In this document: one piece after another, positions 25,467 through 34,257 of the stretch
How the letters are laid out: the number at the start of each line of letters is the position of its first letter
Numbering within the stretch: position 1 is the first letter of the stretch
DNA from: Bog-473 sp963754445
GTDB lineage: Bacteria; Actinomycetota; Acidimicrobiia; Acidimicrobiales; RAAP-2
DNA: 64,000 nt
Direction: 5' to 3'
Assembly: GCA_963754445.1 (NCBI GenBank)
Contig: CAVWFT010000002.1
Coordinates: 1,178,001-1,242,000 of the forward strand
Position numbers and translations under genes: made by a program
The notes under the pieces: generated by a model
What the model was told of the DNA's origin: nothing
Databases searched by the model: none
The model's input: the letters and a program-made list of their open reading frames with translations, nothing else

Positions 25467-26875
25467 AACAAAGAGCGCGCCGCGCTGCGTCCGCTGGCCA
25501 CACAGGCCGGGATGCCGACCCCGTGGTACGCGGCGCCGGCCACGGCGATACCACCGAGTCGGGCCACCGCGGCCTCCACCCCGGCGGTCCGGAGCAGGTG
25601 ATGGACCCGGTACTGGGGAAAGGCGTTCCGATGGCGGACCACCACCGCCTCGACCGGTGACCCGGTCACGCCCAGCAGGGCGCCGAGCTCGTCCCAGGCG
25701 CGGGCGGCCGTGTCCTCGTCGCTCCAGTCGTCGGCCCGGGTGTCGCCGCTGCGACCGAGCGACGCCCGCAGCAGCACCTCGCCCTCCCGGCCGAGGTGCG
25801 GCCACTTGCGGTCGAGGTACGTGCAGGCAGTGACGGCCCAGGGCTCGTCGCGCCCGCGATGTCCGCCGTGCCGGGGCACCAGGAAACCGGTACCGAAGAG
25901 CGTGTCGGGGACGTCGTCGGCCACGACGCGGAACGTGACCAGCGTCACGGACGCGTAGTCGATCCCGTCGAGCAGGCTCGCCGCCTCGTCGTCGTGCGGC
26001 CGCAACAGATCGGCCGATGCCGGCGCCGGCACGGCCAGCACGACCGCGTCGGCGTCGAAGGAACGATCGCCACAGCGCACGGCCCACCCGCGTTCGCCGC
26101 GGTCCAGCGCGTCGGCGCGCCGGTCGAGGTGCAGCGCCACGTTGCGCTTTCCGAGGCCGACGGTCAGGGCCCCGACCAGAGCGGCCATGCCCCCGGCGAC
26201 GGACCAAAACAGGGGAGGACCGTCGGGGTCGGGTGCGGGCATCTCCTTGCGGAGCGACCGCATCAGGCTGCCCCGGCGTCCGGCCGCGGCGAGCAGCGGC
26301 GGGAACACCGCGGCGGCGGACATGTCGTCGACGGACCCGGCGTGGATGCCCCCGATGAGCGGATCCACCAGCGTCTCGGTCACGGCTCGGCCCAGCTTGC
26401 GGGAGACCAGGGGGCCGATGGATCGGTCACCCAGAGGGCCACGCACGTCGGGCCGGGGAGCCAGCTTGTCGCGCACCAGGCCCAACCGACCTCGGGTCCC
26501 GAGGATCCCCGAACGGGTCACCGGCCATACCCGCGTCGGGACGCCCAGGGCGAGGCCGTCGGGAAGCCGGCGCAACCTTCCCCGGGCCCAGACGGAGGCG
26601 CCCCGTCCGCCGATGGGCACGAGCGCGTCGGCGAGGCCGACCTCACGGGCCAGGTCGACCGCCTCGATCCGCCGACCGAGGAAGCCGTCGGGTCCCATGT
26701 CGACCGCCCGACCGCCGAATTCATCGCTGCGCAGCGCACCGCCGAAGCGACCCGAGGCCTCGAGCACCACGACCTGGGGGCCACCCCGTGTCGGCTCGGC
26801 CCCGCCGGTGAGCTGCCATGCCGCCGTCAGGCCGCTGATGCCACCGCCGACCACCACGACGCGCCCGGGTGGCAC
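25463..26875 (-). CDS. hemY: Coproporphyrinogen III / protoporphyrinogen oxidase
   Basis: 470 residues from GTG 26875. An FAD enzyme of heme synthesis: N-terminal VVVVGGGISGLTAAWQL (about 6-22) binds FAD, then the family's LEASGRFGGALRSD and MGPDGFL stretches, and a C-terminal IAVAGAAYHGVGIPACVASG segment closing the FAD site. In actinobacteria this oxidase usually turns coproporphyrinogen III into coproporphyrin III, ahead of HemH. It lies 1 base after hemH and overlaps the Lnt-like gene. Confidence 0.93.
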   Translation of the reverse strand: MPPGRVVVVGGGISGLTAAWQLTGGAEPTRGGPQVVVLEASGRFGGALRSDEFGGRAVDMGPDGFLGRRIEAVDLAREVGLADALVPIGGRGASVWARGRLRRLPDGLALGVPTRVWPVTRSGILGTRGRLGLVRDKLAPRPDVRGPLGDRSIGPLVSRKLGRAVTETLVDPLIGGIHAGSVDDMSAAAVFPPLLAAAGRRGSLMRSLRKEMPAPDPDGPPLFWSVAGGMAALVGALTVGLGKRNVALHLDRRADALDRGERGWAVRCGDRSFDADAVVLAVPAPASADLLRPHDDEAASLLDGIDYASVTLVTFRVVADDVPDTLFGTGFLVPRHGGHRGRDEPWAVTACTYLDRKWPHLGREGEVLLRASLGRSGDTRADDWSDEDTAARAWDELGALLGVTGSPVEAVVVRHRNAFPQYRVHHLLRTAGVEAAVARLGGIAVAGAAYHGVGIPACVASGRSAARSLL

Positions 26876-26876
26876 C

Positions 26877-27779
26877 TCAACCCTCCCCGTCCGCCGTCAT
26901 GACGATGCCCGCCAGGACGTCGATGAAGGCCGGATCGTCGTTGAGCGACGCCGTCCGGCTGTAGGCCACGTTGCACGCCACCGCCACCGCCGCCAGCTCG
27001 ATATCGAGGTCGTAGAGCACCTCGAGGTGATCCGACACGAATCCGATGGGACAGACGAGCACCGCGTCGGTCGCGCCCTCGGCGGCGAGCCGGCGGACCT
27101 CGTCGCGGATGTCCGGACCGATCCACGGGTCGGGTGTGCGGCCGGCGCTCTGCCAGGCCACGGACCAGTCGGTGAGGCCGGCGGCAGCCGCGACCAGCCG
27201 GGCCGACTCCTCGAGCTGTTCGGGGTACGTGTCCCCGGCGGCACGGACGCGTTCGGGCAGCGAATGCGCGGTGAAGAGCACTCGCGTGCGACCGCTCTGT
27301 GCGGCCAGGGCGTCGGCCACGCGGGCGCCGAGCACGCGTACGAACGAGGGGTCGGCGTACCAGGCGCCGATGGGCACGAAGGGAGTCCGTCCCACCGCCT
27401 CGGCGGCGCGGGCCAGGTACTCCTGCGAGCCCATCGAGGAGCCGTGCGGGGTCAGGACGAGTCCGAGCACCCGCTCGGGTCCTGTGGCAGCCAAGGCGGC
27501 GCCGGCGTCCTCGATGAGCGGATCGGTGTGCTTGGCGCCGAAGGCGACGGTGTAACGGCCGGGCGCACGCTCCTCGAGCTCGGCCCGCAAGGCGTCGACC
27601 TGTGCGCTGGTGCGGGCGGCCAGCGGTGAGGTGCCTCCGATGGCGTCGTAACGACCGACGAGTTCGGCCAGCTGGGCCGGGTCCGGTGGCCGTCCCCGAC
27701 GGATGCGGGTGTAGAAGGGCTCGACCTCGGCGGTGCTCGCGGGAGTGCCGTGTGCCATGACCAGCACGCCGATGGTCAT
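26877..27779 (-). CDS. hemH: Ferrochelatase (coproporphyrin type)
   Basis: 300 residues. It inserts iron into the porphyrin ring. Active-site His in LFTAHSLPERV and the acidic metal path in IGFVSDHLEVLYDLDIE are present; MAHGTP near the N-terminus is also typical. The short, soluble form without the [2Fe-2S] tail fits a monoderm-type enzyme working on coproporphyrin III. The ATG overlaps the hemE stop (ATGA). The HemQ step needed afterwards is not in the window. Confidence 0.94.
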   Translation of the reverse strand: MTIGVLVMAHGTPASTAEVEPFYTRIRRGRPPDPAQLAELVGRYDAIGGTSPLAARTSAQVDALRAELEERAPGRYTVAFGAKHTDPLIEDAGAALAATGPERVLGLVLTPHGSSMGSQEYLARAAEAVGRTPFVPIGAWYADPSFVRVLGARVADALAAQSGRTRVLFTAHSLPERVRAAGDTYPEQLEESARLVAAAAGLTDWSVAWQSAGRTPDPWIGPDIRDEVRRLAAEGATDAVLVCPIGFVSDHLEVLYDLDIELAAVAVACNVAYSRTASLNDDPAFIDVLAGIVMTADGEG

Positions 27780-28831
27780 GCCGTCGCGGTCTCCTCGTGC
27801 ACCAGGTCGGCGACGGCGGCCAGGATGCCCGGGTCGGTCTCGGGCAGCACGCCGTGTCCGAGGTTGAACACGTGCCCCGTGCCGGTGCCGTCCGACGCGC
27901 TGGCCAGCACCGCCCTCGTCGCTCGTTCGACGACCGCCCAGGGGGCGAGGCAGAGGGCGGGATCGAGATTTCCCTGCAGGGCCGGTCGGTCGCCGACCCG
28001 GTGCCTGGCCTCGGCCAGCGGGACACGCCAGTCCACCCCGACCACGTCCGGGCCGGCCGAGCTCATCAGGGCGAGGAGTTCACCGGTGCCTACACCGAAG
28101 AGGATGACGGGGACGCCGAGATCGGCCACACCCTCGATCACCGCCCGCGTGGCGGGGAGGGCGAAGCGGATGTACTCGTCGGGGGAGAGCGAGCCGGCCC
28201 AGCTGTCGAAGAGCTGGACCGCCTGGGCTCCGGCTTCCACCTGGGCCCGCAGCGAGGCAACGGCCATGGCGGCCAGCCGATCGGCCAGCTGGGTCCACAG
28301 GCCGGGGTCGCCGTGCATGAGCGATTTCACCCGGGCGAAGGTGCGCGACGGCCCCCCCTCGACCAGATAGCTGGCCACGGTGAAGGGCGCCCCGGCGAAT
28401 CCGATCAGCGCGACGCCCGTCCCGGCCAGCTCGCGGGAGACCAGTGTCGCCGCCTCGGCCACGTAGGGCGCGTCGGAGGCCGGATCGAAGGGACGCAGGC
28501 GAGCCAGATCGGCTGCGCTGCGGAACGGTTCGGCCACGACGGGGCCCCGCCCCGGCTCCACGTCGACCCCGAAGCCGATGGCGTGCACCGGCACCACGAT
28601 GTCGGAGAAGAGGATTGCCGCATCGACGCCGTAGCGCCGCACCGGTTGGAGCGTCAGCTCCGCCGCCAGGGCCCCATCGCCGATGGCCGAGAGGATGGAG
28701 CCCTCGCCCCGGGCGGCCCTGTACTCGGGCAGGGCTCGTCCCGCCTGGCGCATGAACCAGACCGGCGTGCGTGCCACCGGCTTGCGGAGGCAGGCGGCGA
28801 CGAGGTCTGGGAGGTCGACCGCCTCGTTCAC
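27776..28831 (-). CDS. hemE: Uroporphyrinogen decarboxylase
   Basis: 351 residues from GTG 28831. It removes the four acetate carboxyls of uroporphyrinogen III to give coproporphyrinogen III. The signature TPVWFMRQAGRALPEYR is at about 22-38; the catalytic Asp is in ILFSDIVVP and the later VFNLGHGVLPETDP is the family C-terminal motif. GTGA overlap with the upstream YbjQ gene and ATGA with hemH, so heme genes are translated as a chain. Confidence 0.96.
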   Translation of the reverse strand: MNEAVDLPDLVAACLRKPVARTPVWFMRQAGRALPEYRAARGEGSILSAIGDGALAAELTLQPVRRYGVDAAILFSDIVVPVHAIGFGVDVEPGRGPVVAEPFRSAADLARLRPFDPASDAPYVAEAATLVSRELAGTGVALIGFAGAPFTVASYLVEGGPSRTFARVKSLMHGDPGLWTQLADRLAAMAVASLRAQVEAGAQAVQLFDSWAGSLSPDEYIRFALPATRAVIEGVADLGVPVILFGVGTGELLALMSSAGPDVVGVDWRVPLAEARHRVGDRPALQGNLDPALCLAPWAVVERATRAVLASASDGTGTGHVFNLGHGVLPETDPGILAAVADLVHEETATA

Positions 28832-29151
28832 GCGATCGGCTCGATGACGACCGCGGTGCCGTAGGCGCAGATCTCGGTCCAGTTCCCACCCATCTCCGAG
28901 GTGTCGAAGCGCATGGCGAGCACCGCGTTCCCACCTCGGGCCTCTGCCTCTCCCACCATGCGCTGCACCACGTCCTCCCGGCTCAACTGGAGGTTCTTCG
29001 TCATGCCCTTGAGCTCACCCCCCGCCATCGACTTGAAGGCGGCACCGAACTGGGACCCGATGTTGCGGGAGCGCACTGTGAGGCCGAAGACCTCGCCGAG
29101 CACCGAGGTGACCCGGTAGCCGGGGACGTCGTTCATGGTGGAGATGAGCAT
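28828..29151 (-). CDS. YbjQ/DUF74 family protein
   Basis: 107 residues, the family's usual size. Typical order: start with VTSVLGEVFGLTVRSRN, middle RMVGEAEARGGNAVLAMRFDTSE, end ICAYGTAVVIEP. These proteins form small pentameric rings; they are often labelled heavy-metal binding but the function is not settled. AAAGGA precedes the ATG. A TACGAT hexamer further up (29175-29180) is a plausible -10 for this gene and the heme genes below it. Confidence 0.88.
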   Translation of the reverse strand: MLISTMNDVPGYRVTSVLGEVFGLTVRSRNIGSQFGAAFKSMAGGELKGMTKNLQLSREDVVQRMVGEAEARGGNAVLAMRFDTSEMGGNWTEICAYGTAVVIEPIA

Positions 29152-29174
29152 GGCGGTCCTTTCAGGTCCGGCTC

Positions 29175-29180
29175 ATCGTA
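29175..29180 (-). promoter_or_regulatory. -10 element (TACGAT) of the ybjQ-heme operon
   Basis: TACGAT on the minus strand, about 23 bases before the ATG at 29151, leaving a short leader that holds AAAGGA. Confidence 0.35.
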
Positions 29181-29219
29181 GGCGTCCTCCCCACGGCCTC
29201 CCCGGCGTCCGGCGGCGTC

Positions 29220-29225
29220 TAAACT
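29220..29225 (+). promoter_or_regulatory. -10 element (TAAACT) of helD
   Basis: TAAACT is the only AT-rich hexamer in the gap before helD and would give a leader of about 30 bases with the AAAGGGGAGC ribosome site. Confidence 0.35.
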
Positions 29226-29264
29226 TGCTCGTTTCCCTGCCAGGGCCGGGGAGAAAGGGGAGCG

Positions 29265-31607
29265 GTGCCGGAACATCCGGATCTCATGGATGAGCAGGAG
29301 TTCCTCGATCGCGCGTTCGACGGTTTGGAATTCATGCGGGGCGAGGCGCGCCAGATGCTCGAAGGCGTGCTCGACCTCGGCCGGGGTGGGACCTTCCAAT
29401 CACGCACCGAGCGCGACATCGTCGTACGCACCAGCCTGGCCCGGCTGGAACAGCTCGACATCGGGGACCAGGCGCTCTATTTCGGCCGGATCGACCGCCT
29501 CCCCGAGCCAGGCCAACAGACCATGTTGGGGGAGTCGTTCCACATCGGACGCCTCGCCGTCTCGGGACCGGACCACGAACCCCTGGTCGTCGACTGGCGC
29601 GCCCCGGTGGCCGAGCCGTTCTACCGGGCGACCGGGCTCGATCCGCAAGGTCTGGCCCGGCGTCGCCACCTGGCCGTGCGAGGCCGCAGCGTGCTGGGGC
29701 TCGAGGACGAGTACTTCGTCGACCCGGCCGGCCGGCCGGGCAGCCAGGCGGCCGCCCCGGGATCGGAATCCGCGGCGCGGGATGGGGAGCGGTTGCTCTC
29801 CGACGGGATGGTGCTGGGCGGCCCCGGGGCATTGCTCTCGGCCCTCGGCCAGGCCAGGACCGGCTCGATGGGCGACATCGTGGCCACGATCCAGCGGGAA
29901 CAGGACGAGATCATCCGCTCCCCGCTGCCCGGGGTCCAGATCGTGCAGGGCGGACCCGGAACCGGCAAGACCGCCGTGGCCCTGCACCGGGCGGCCTACC
30001 TCCTCTACACCCACCGCTTCCCGCTCGAGCGCCAAGGAGTGCTCGTCGTGGGCCCGAACCCCCTGTTCCTGCGCTACATCGAACAGGTGCTGCCCTCCCT
30101 CGGGGAGACCGGCGTGAGCCTGTCCACGGTGTCGGGGCTGGTGCCCGAGATCCGCGTGCGCGGCGTCGACGATCCCGGAGTGGCCAAGCTCAAGGGCGAC
30201 GTGCGGATGGTGAAGGTCCTGGCCCGGGCGGTGCGCACGAGGGAACGTCCCCTGCGCCAGGACGCGGAGATCCCCTTCGGGGCCGGCGTCCTCCGCCTGC
30301 GGGCCCGCACGACCGAGGAGATCGTCAACCTGGCCCGCCGGCGACCGGGGACCCACAACGCGCGGCGGCGCTTCGTCGAGTCCCAGGTGGTGCGTGGGCT
30401 GGCCGACGACTACCGGGCCCGGCTGGCCCGCGGTGGGGCCGACCTCGGCGAGGACGCGCCCACCGAGGAGGAGCAGAACGATCTGGCCCAGCGCCTGCGC
30501 AAGGTGCCCCAGGTGGTCGAGGCGCTCGAACGCATGTGGCCCCGTCTGTCGCCCCACGAGTTCCTGCACGACCTCTTCGGCGCCCGGCCCCTCCTGACTG
30601 CGGCCGGCCAGGGGATCCTCACCGGGCCCGAAGTCCAGCGTCTCTATCGGCCGCGCAGCACCGCGTTGGACGCCGTGCCCTGGACCGCCGGCGACGCCGC
30701 CTTGATCGACGAGGCGCGCACGCTCTTGGGACCCCGTCGTGCCGCCCGCTCCGGCCGGACCCGTGTCCAGCGGGTGGACGACGCCACGGCCGCCGAGGTC
30801 GGGTTCTGGCCCCAGGGGCTGGCTGCCTCCCCGATGCCGGCATCGGTGGCCTCGGCCGCGGACGACGACGTCCGCTCATTCGGGCACATCGTCGTGGACG
30901 AGGTGCAGGGTCTGTCGCCCATGCAGCTGCGGATGTTGGCCCGCCGTTCGCTGTCGGGCTCCATGACCGTGGTCGGTGACATCGCGCAGGCGACGGGACC
31001 CTGGGCCCCCGAGGGCTGGGAGGACATCACACGCCATCTGAGCCCGCAGCGCCCACCCCGACTGGTTGAGCTCACCGTGAGCTATCGGACCCCGTCCGAG
31101 GTCGTCGCGTTGGCCTCGCAGGTCCTCGCCGTGGCTGCGCCCGGGATCACCCCGCCCCGGCCGGTCCGCCAGTCGGGATTCGAGCCGCGGATCCGCTCGG
31201 TCCCGCGCGGCGGGCTGGCTGCTGCGGTGGCGGAGTCGGCGCGCGAGGAGGTGGCGGCGGCCGCACCGGGCCGGGTGGCCGTCCTGGGCCCGGCCGTTCT
31301 CCTGCCCGAGTTGACCCGAGCCCTGGTCGAGTCCGGTCTCGATCCCATCGATCCGCGCGATCCGGCGGGCGACGGCCTGGCCGCTGGACTGGTGGTCATG
31401 CCGGCCGACGAGACCAACGGTCTCGAGTTCGACTCGGTGGTGGTGGTGGAACCTTCGCTGATCGCGGCGGTGGGAGACGAGCCGGCCGGGGAGGCCCCTC
31501 CGGTGGCCACGACCCGAGGCCTGCGCACGCTCTACGTTGCTCTGACCCGTCCTACCAAGAGACTCACCATCGTCCACGCCGATCCGCTTCCCGTCGACCT
31601 CCATTGA
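29265..31607 (+). CDS. helD: HelD-like RNA polymerase-associated helicase (UvrD/Rep superfamily I)
   Basis: 780 residues. Superfamily I ATPase with Walker A GGPGTGKTAVALHRA at about 228-242, DE-type motif II in IVVDEVQGLSPMQ and motif VI in YVALTRPTKRL. The N-terminal coiled-coil arm (DEQEFLDRAFDGLEFMRGEAR) and the VVDWRAPVAEPFYRAT segment are HelD hallmarks; HelD frees stalled RNA polymerase using ATP and in mycobacteria links to rifamycin response. GTG 29265 has AAAGGGGAGC close upstream; ATG 29286 is an alternative. Confidence 0.9.
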   Translation: MPEHPDLMDEQEFLDRAFDGLEFMRGEARQMLEGVLDLGRGGTFQSRTERDIVVRTSLARLEQLDIGDQALYFGRIDRLPEPGQQTMLGESFHIGRLAVSGPDHEPLVVDWRAPVAEPFYRATGLDPQGLARRRHLAVRGRSVLGLEDEYFVDPAGRPGSQAAAPGSESAARDGERLLSDGMVLGGPGALLSALGQARTGSMGDIVATIQREQDEIIRSPLPGVQIVQGGPGTGKTAVALHRAAYLLYTHRFPLERQGVLVVGPNPLFLRYIEQVLPSLGETGVSLSTVSGLVPEIRVRGVDDPGVAKLKGDVRMVKVLARAVRTRERPLRQDAEIPFGAGVLRLRARTTEEIVNLARRRPGTHNARRRFVESQVVRGLADDYRARLARGGADLGEDAPTEEEQNDLAQRLRKVPQVVEALERMWPRLSPHEFLHDLFGARPLLTAAGQGILTGPEVQRLYRPRSTALDAVPWTAGDAALIDEARTLLGPRRAARSGRTRVQRVDDATAAEVGFWPQGLAASPMPASVASAADDDVRSFGHIVVDEVQGLSPMQLRMLARRSLSGSMTVVGDIAQATGPWAPEGWEDITRHLSPQRPPRLVELTVSYRTPSEVVALASQVLAVAAPGITPPRPVRQSGFEPRIRSVPRGGLAAAVAESAREEVAAAAPGRVAVLGPAVLLPELTRALVESGLDPIDPRDPAGDGLAAGLVVMPADETNGLEFDSVVVVEPSLIAAVGDEPAGEAPPVATTRGLRTLYVALTRPTKRLTIVHADPLPVDLH

Positions 31608-31652
31608 GCCGGCGTTCCGGGCTCGACGAGGGACCGCTGCCCGCTCCATTCG

Positions 31653-31684
31653 CTAGTTGGCGCCTTCGGCGTGCCGTCGACTAG
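31653..31684. promoter_or_regulatory. Inverted repeat before ctaE
   Basis: Arms CTAGT (31653-31657) and ACTAG (31680-31684) enclose a smaller GCGCC-TTC-GGCGT stem. It lies just before the ctaE-qcr operon, where TAGAAATT near 31682 may be the -10. It could be an operator or an end-of-helD hairpin. Confidence 0.25.
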
Positions 31685-31694
31685 AAATTCAGTC

Positions 31695-32294
31695 GTGACC
31701 CAGGCTGTTTCGGCGGAGATCCCCGCGCAGGGGAAGATCGTCCACGACCGGCCGCCCATGCTCGCCGTGGGCGTGATGATCTGGCTCGGGTCCGAGCTGA
31801 TGTTCTTCAGCGGACTCTTCGCTGCCTTCTTCACCATCCGCGCCAACACGGTCGGGCCGTGGCCCCCGGCAGGCACCGATCTGGACACCATCCGAGCCGG
31901 CATCTTCACGGCCATCTTGGTGTCCTCGAGCTTCACCATGCAGTACGCGGTGTACCACGCGGAGTGGCGGCGGCGGAAGCAGGCCCGCTTCTGGATCGTC
32001 ATCACGATCTTCCTCGGCGCATTGTTCCTCGGGAACCAGGCGTTCGAGTGGCTGTTCAGTTCGACCCGTTGGTACACCAACTCGTACGGCTCGCTCTTCT
32101 ACATCATGTCGGGGCTGCACGGTCTGCACGTCTTCATCGGCCTCGTGGCCATGGTCTTCCTACTCGGCCGGATGCGTGGTGACGTCGGTGGTGACCCCGG
32201 CGAGCTCTCCGCTGTCCAAGGTGTTTCGTACTACTGGCATTTCGTCGACATCGTCTGGGTCGGGCTCTACAGTTGCCTGTTCCTGCTCAAGTAG
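31695..32294 (+). CDS. ctaE: Cytochrome c oxidase subunit III
   Basis: 199 residues, five membrane helices, as in the short actinobacterial subunit III. Conserved features: GSELMFFSGLFAAFF with its membrane Glu, the QAFEW helix and the C-terminal YYWHFVDIVWVGLYSCLFLL. GTG 31695 gives the right N-terminus. First gene of ctaE-qcrC-qcrA-qcrB, the actinobacterial arrangement that joins complex III and IV genes; subunits I, II and IV are about 8-11 kb away on the other strand. Confidence 0.94.
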   Translation: MTQAVSAEIPAQGKIVHDRPPMLAVGVMIWLGSELMFFSGLFAAFFTIRANTVGPWPPAGTDLDTIRAGIFTAILVSSSFTMQYAVYHAEWRRRKQARFWIVITIFLGALFLGNQAFEWLFSSTRWYTNSYGSLFYIMSGLHGLHVFIGLVAMVFLLGRMRGDVGGDPGELSAVQGVSYYWHFVDIVWVGLYSCLFLLK

Positions 32295-32305
32295 GCATAC
32301 GAGGC

Positions 32306-33286
32306 GTGCGCGCACCACACACGAGAACTTTGCGAAACCAAGTCCTGTTGCCGGCCGGTCTGCTGGCCGTGGCCACGTTGGCGTCCCTCGCGATGTTCAT
32401 CCCGGCAACGAGCGCGGGCGCGAGTGGACACGCCGATTCCGCCAAGGTGTCGACGGTACCCACGCACGTTTCCAAGGCCTGCGGGTCGGTGAACCTCCAA
32501 GGCGTCTCGGACCGGGCCAATACGGGCAACCCCTTCTCGAGCACGAACCGGCTCTGCGGTGGCGGCCATCTCTACAGCTATGGCAACAGCGCGATCACGT
32601 ACGCCAATCCACCGCAGTCCTACGTGGCAATCGGCCAGCAGTTGTTCGCCACCTACTGCTCGAGCTGCCACGGCAACGACGCCAACGGGGTGAACCCCGT
32701 CGGCGGCGCCACCATCGGCCCCAACCTCCAGGGTGTCGGTGCCGCCACCGTCGACTTCTGGGTGAGCACGGGCCGCATGCCGGCCGTCGACGTCAAGGCC
32801 GTCGAGGCCGAGCGGCGCGAGACCCGGTTGACCCCCAAACAGGCCCTGGAGATCGCGGCGTGGGTGAACTCGCTCGACCCGTCGGTGCCCGCCGTGCCCT
32901 ACCCGCACCTCCAGGGGGCCGACCAGTCGGTGGGGGCCAGCCTGTTCGCCCTCAATTGCGCCGCCTGCCACACCATCGAAGGTGCCGGTGATGCCCTCGC
33001 CTACGGGACCAACGCCCCGTCGCTGGAGAACCGCAGCGTCACGGCCCAGCAGGTGGCCGAGGCCATGCGGACCGGCCCGGCCAACATGCCCCGCTTCTCG
33101 GGCAACCTGTCCGACCGCCAGGTGCGTGACATCGTCTCCTTCGTGACGGGACGCCTGCAGCACCCGACCAATCCCGGCGGCTTCGGGCTCGGCGGTGTCG
33201 GCCCCGTGGCGGAAGGCTTCGTCGCCCTCCTCATCGGGGTCGGCGGCCTCGCCCTGATCTGCTTCTGGATCGGAGAGCGCTCGTGA
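32306..33286 (+). CDS. qcrC: Cytochrome bc1 complex diheme cytochrome c
   Basis: 326 residues. Signal anchor near the N-terminus (VLLPAGLLAVATLASLAMFI), two c-type heme sites CSSCH (about 117-121) and CAACH (about 218-222), each followed by a cytochrome c domain, and a C-terminal membrane helix (GFVALLIGVGGLALICFW). In actinobacteria this protein replaces a soluble cytochrome c and hands electrons straight to CtaC in a supercomplex. The start is GTG 32306; TTG 32330 or so is an alternative. It overlaps qcrA by GTGA. Confidence 0.94.
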   Translation: MRAPHTRTLRNQVLLPAGLLAVATLASLAMFIPATSAGASGHADSAKVSTVPTHVSKACGSVNLQGVSDRANTGNPFSSTNRLCGGGHLYSYGNSAITYANPPQSYVAIGQQLFATYCSSCHGNDANGVNPVGGATIGPNLQGVGAATVDFWVSTGRMPAVDVKAVEAERRETRLTPKQALEIAAWVNSLDPSVPAVPYPHLQGADQSVGASLFALNCAACHTIEGAGDALAYGTNAPSLENRSVTAQQVAEAMRTGPANMPRFSGNLSDRQVRDIVSFVTGRLQHPTNPGGFGLGGVGPVAEGFVALLIGVGGLALICFWIGERS

Positions 33287-34257
33287 GCGACGTGGACGAG
33301 CACCAGCCCTCGCGCACCCGGGTGCCCATGCCGATCGCCACCCTGAGCGATCCGCACATGGGCGACGCGGCCAAGAACCCCGATCGGATCGAGAAGATCG
33401 TCGCAGCCATCTTCGTGCTCTCCATGGTCTTCTTCGGCCTGGCCGGTGCCGCCTACTGGCAGAACTGGAACCCCTGGACGCTCGGCGGGGCGCTCGGGGC
33501 CGGGCTGTTCGCCCTCGGCTTCGGGCTCACGGCCTGGGGCAAGTACCTCATGCCGCAAGGCCCGTTCGTGGAGGAGCGTCACCTCCTGGCCTCCACGACC
33601 GACGAGCGCGACGCCATGTCGGCGGCGCTCGTCGAGCGCTCGTCAGTGGTCGTCAAGAGGCGCAAGATGCTGGGCGGATTGTTCGCCGCCGGCGCCGGGA
33701 TCTTCGGCATCGTGGCCGCCTTCCCGCTCATCCGCTCTCTCGGTCCGCTCCCCAAGAACGAGCTCGAGGTCACCGACTGGAAGAAGGGGACGGTCCTGCT
33801 CGATTCGAGTGGCCGTCCGGTCAGCCGGGACACCCTGGTGCCCGGAGGCATCATGACCGTCTACCCGGCCAACCAGCTGCGCATCGAAGACGGCCAGGTG
33901 AACTTCACCGACCAGGGTCTGGCCACGGACCAAACGGTGCTGATCCGGCTCCCCGGTGGGTCCTTCACGACCCAGCCGGGCCGCGAGGGTTGGGCGCCCG
34001 ACGGCTACGTGGCCTACTCGAAGCTGTGCACCCACCTGGGTTGCCCGGTCGGCCTCTACGAGCAGGAACTCGAGCTGCTGGTGTGCCCGTGCCACCAGTC
34101 GATGTTCAACGTGCGCAACGGCGCCGTGCCCCAGTTCGGTCCGGCGCCACGGCCGCTGCCCCAGCTGCCCCTCGGCTACAACGAGAATGGCTACCTGATC
34201 GCCACGGCGCCCTACGATCAAGCGGTCGGGCCCGGCTTCTGGGAGCGGACGACATGA
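33283..34257 (+). CDS. qcrA: Cytochrome bc1 complex Rieske iron-sulfur protein
   Basis: 324 residues. Three N-terminal membrane helices, the actinobacterial form, then the Rieske domain with CTHLGC at about 248-253 and CPCHQS at about 267-272 holding the [2Fe-2S] cluster by two Cys and two His. A basic RRK motif before the third helix fits Tat-type insertion of the last helix. It overlaps both neighbours by GTGA/ATGA. Confidence 0.96.
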   Translation: MSDVDEHQPSRTRVPMPIATLSDPHMGDAAKNPDRIEKIVAAIFVLSMVFFGLAGAAYWQNWNPWTLGGALGAGLFALGFGLTAWGKYLMPQGPFVEERHLLASTTDERDAMSAALVERSSVVVKRRKMLGGLFAAGAGIFGIVAAFPLIRSLGPLPKNELEVTDWKKGTVLLDSSGRPVSRDTLVPGGIMTVYPANQLRIEDGQVNFTDQGLATDQTVLIRLPGGSFTTQPGREGWAPDGYVAYSKLCTHLGCPVGLYEQELELLVCPCHQSMFNVRNGAVPQFGPAPRPLPQLPLGYNENGYLIATAPYDQAVGPGFWERTT

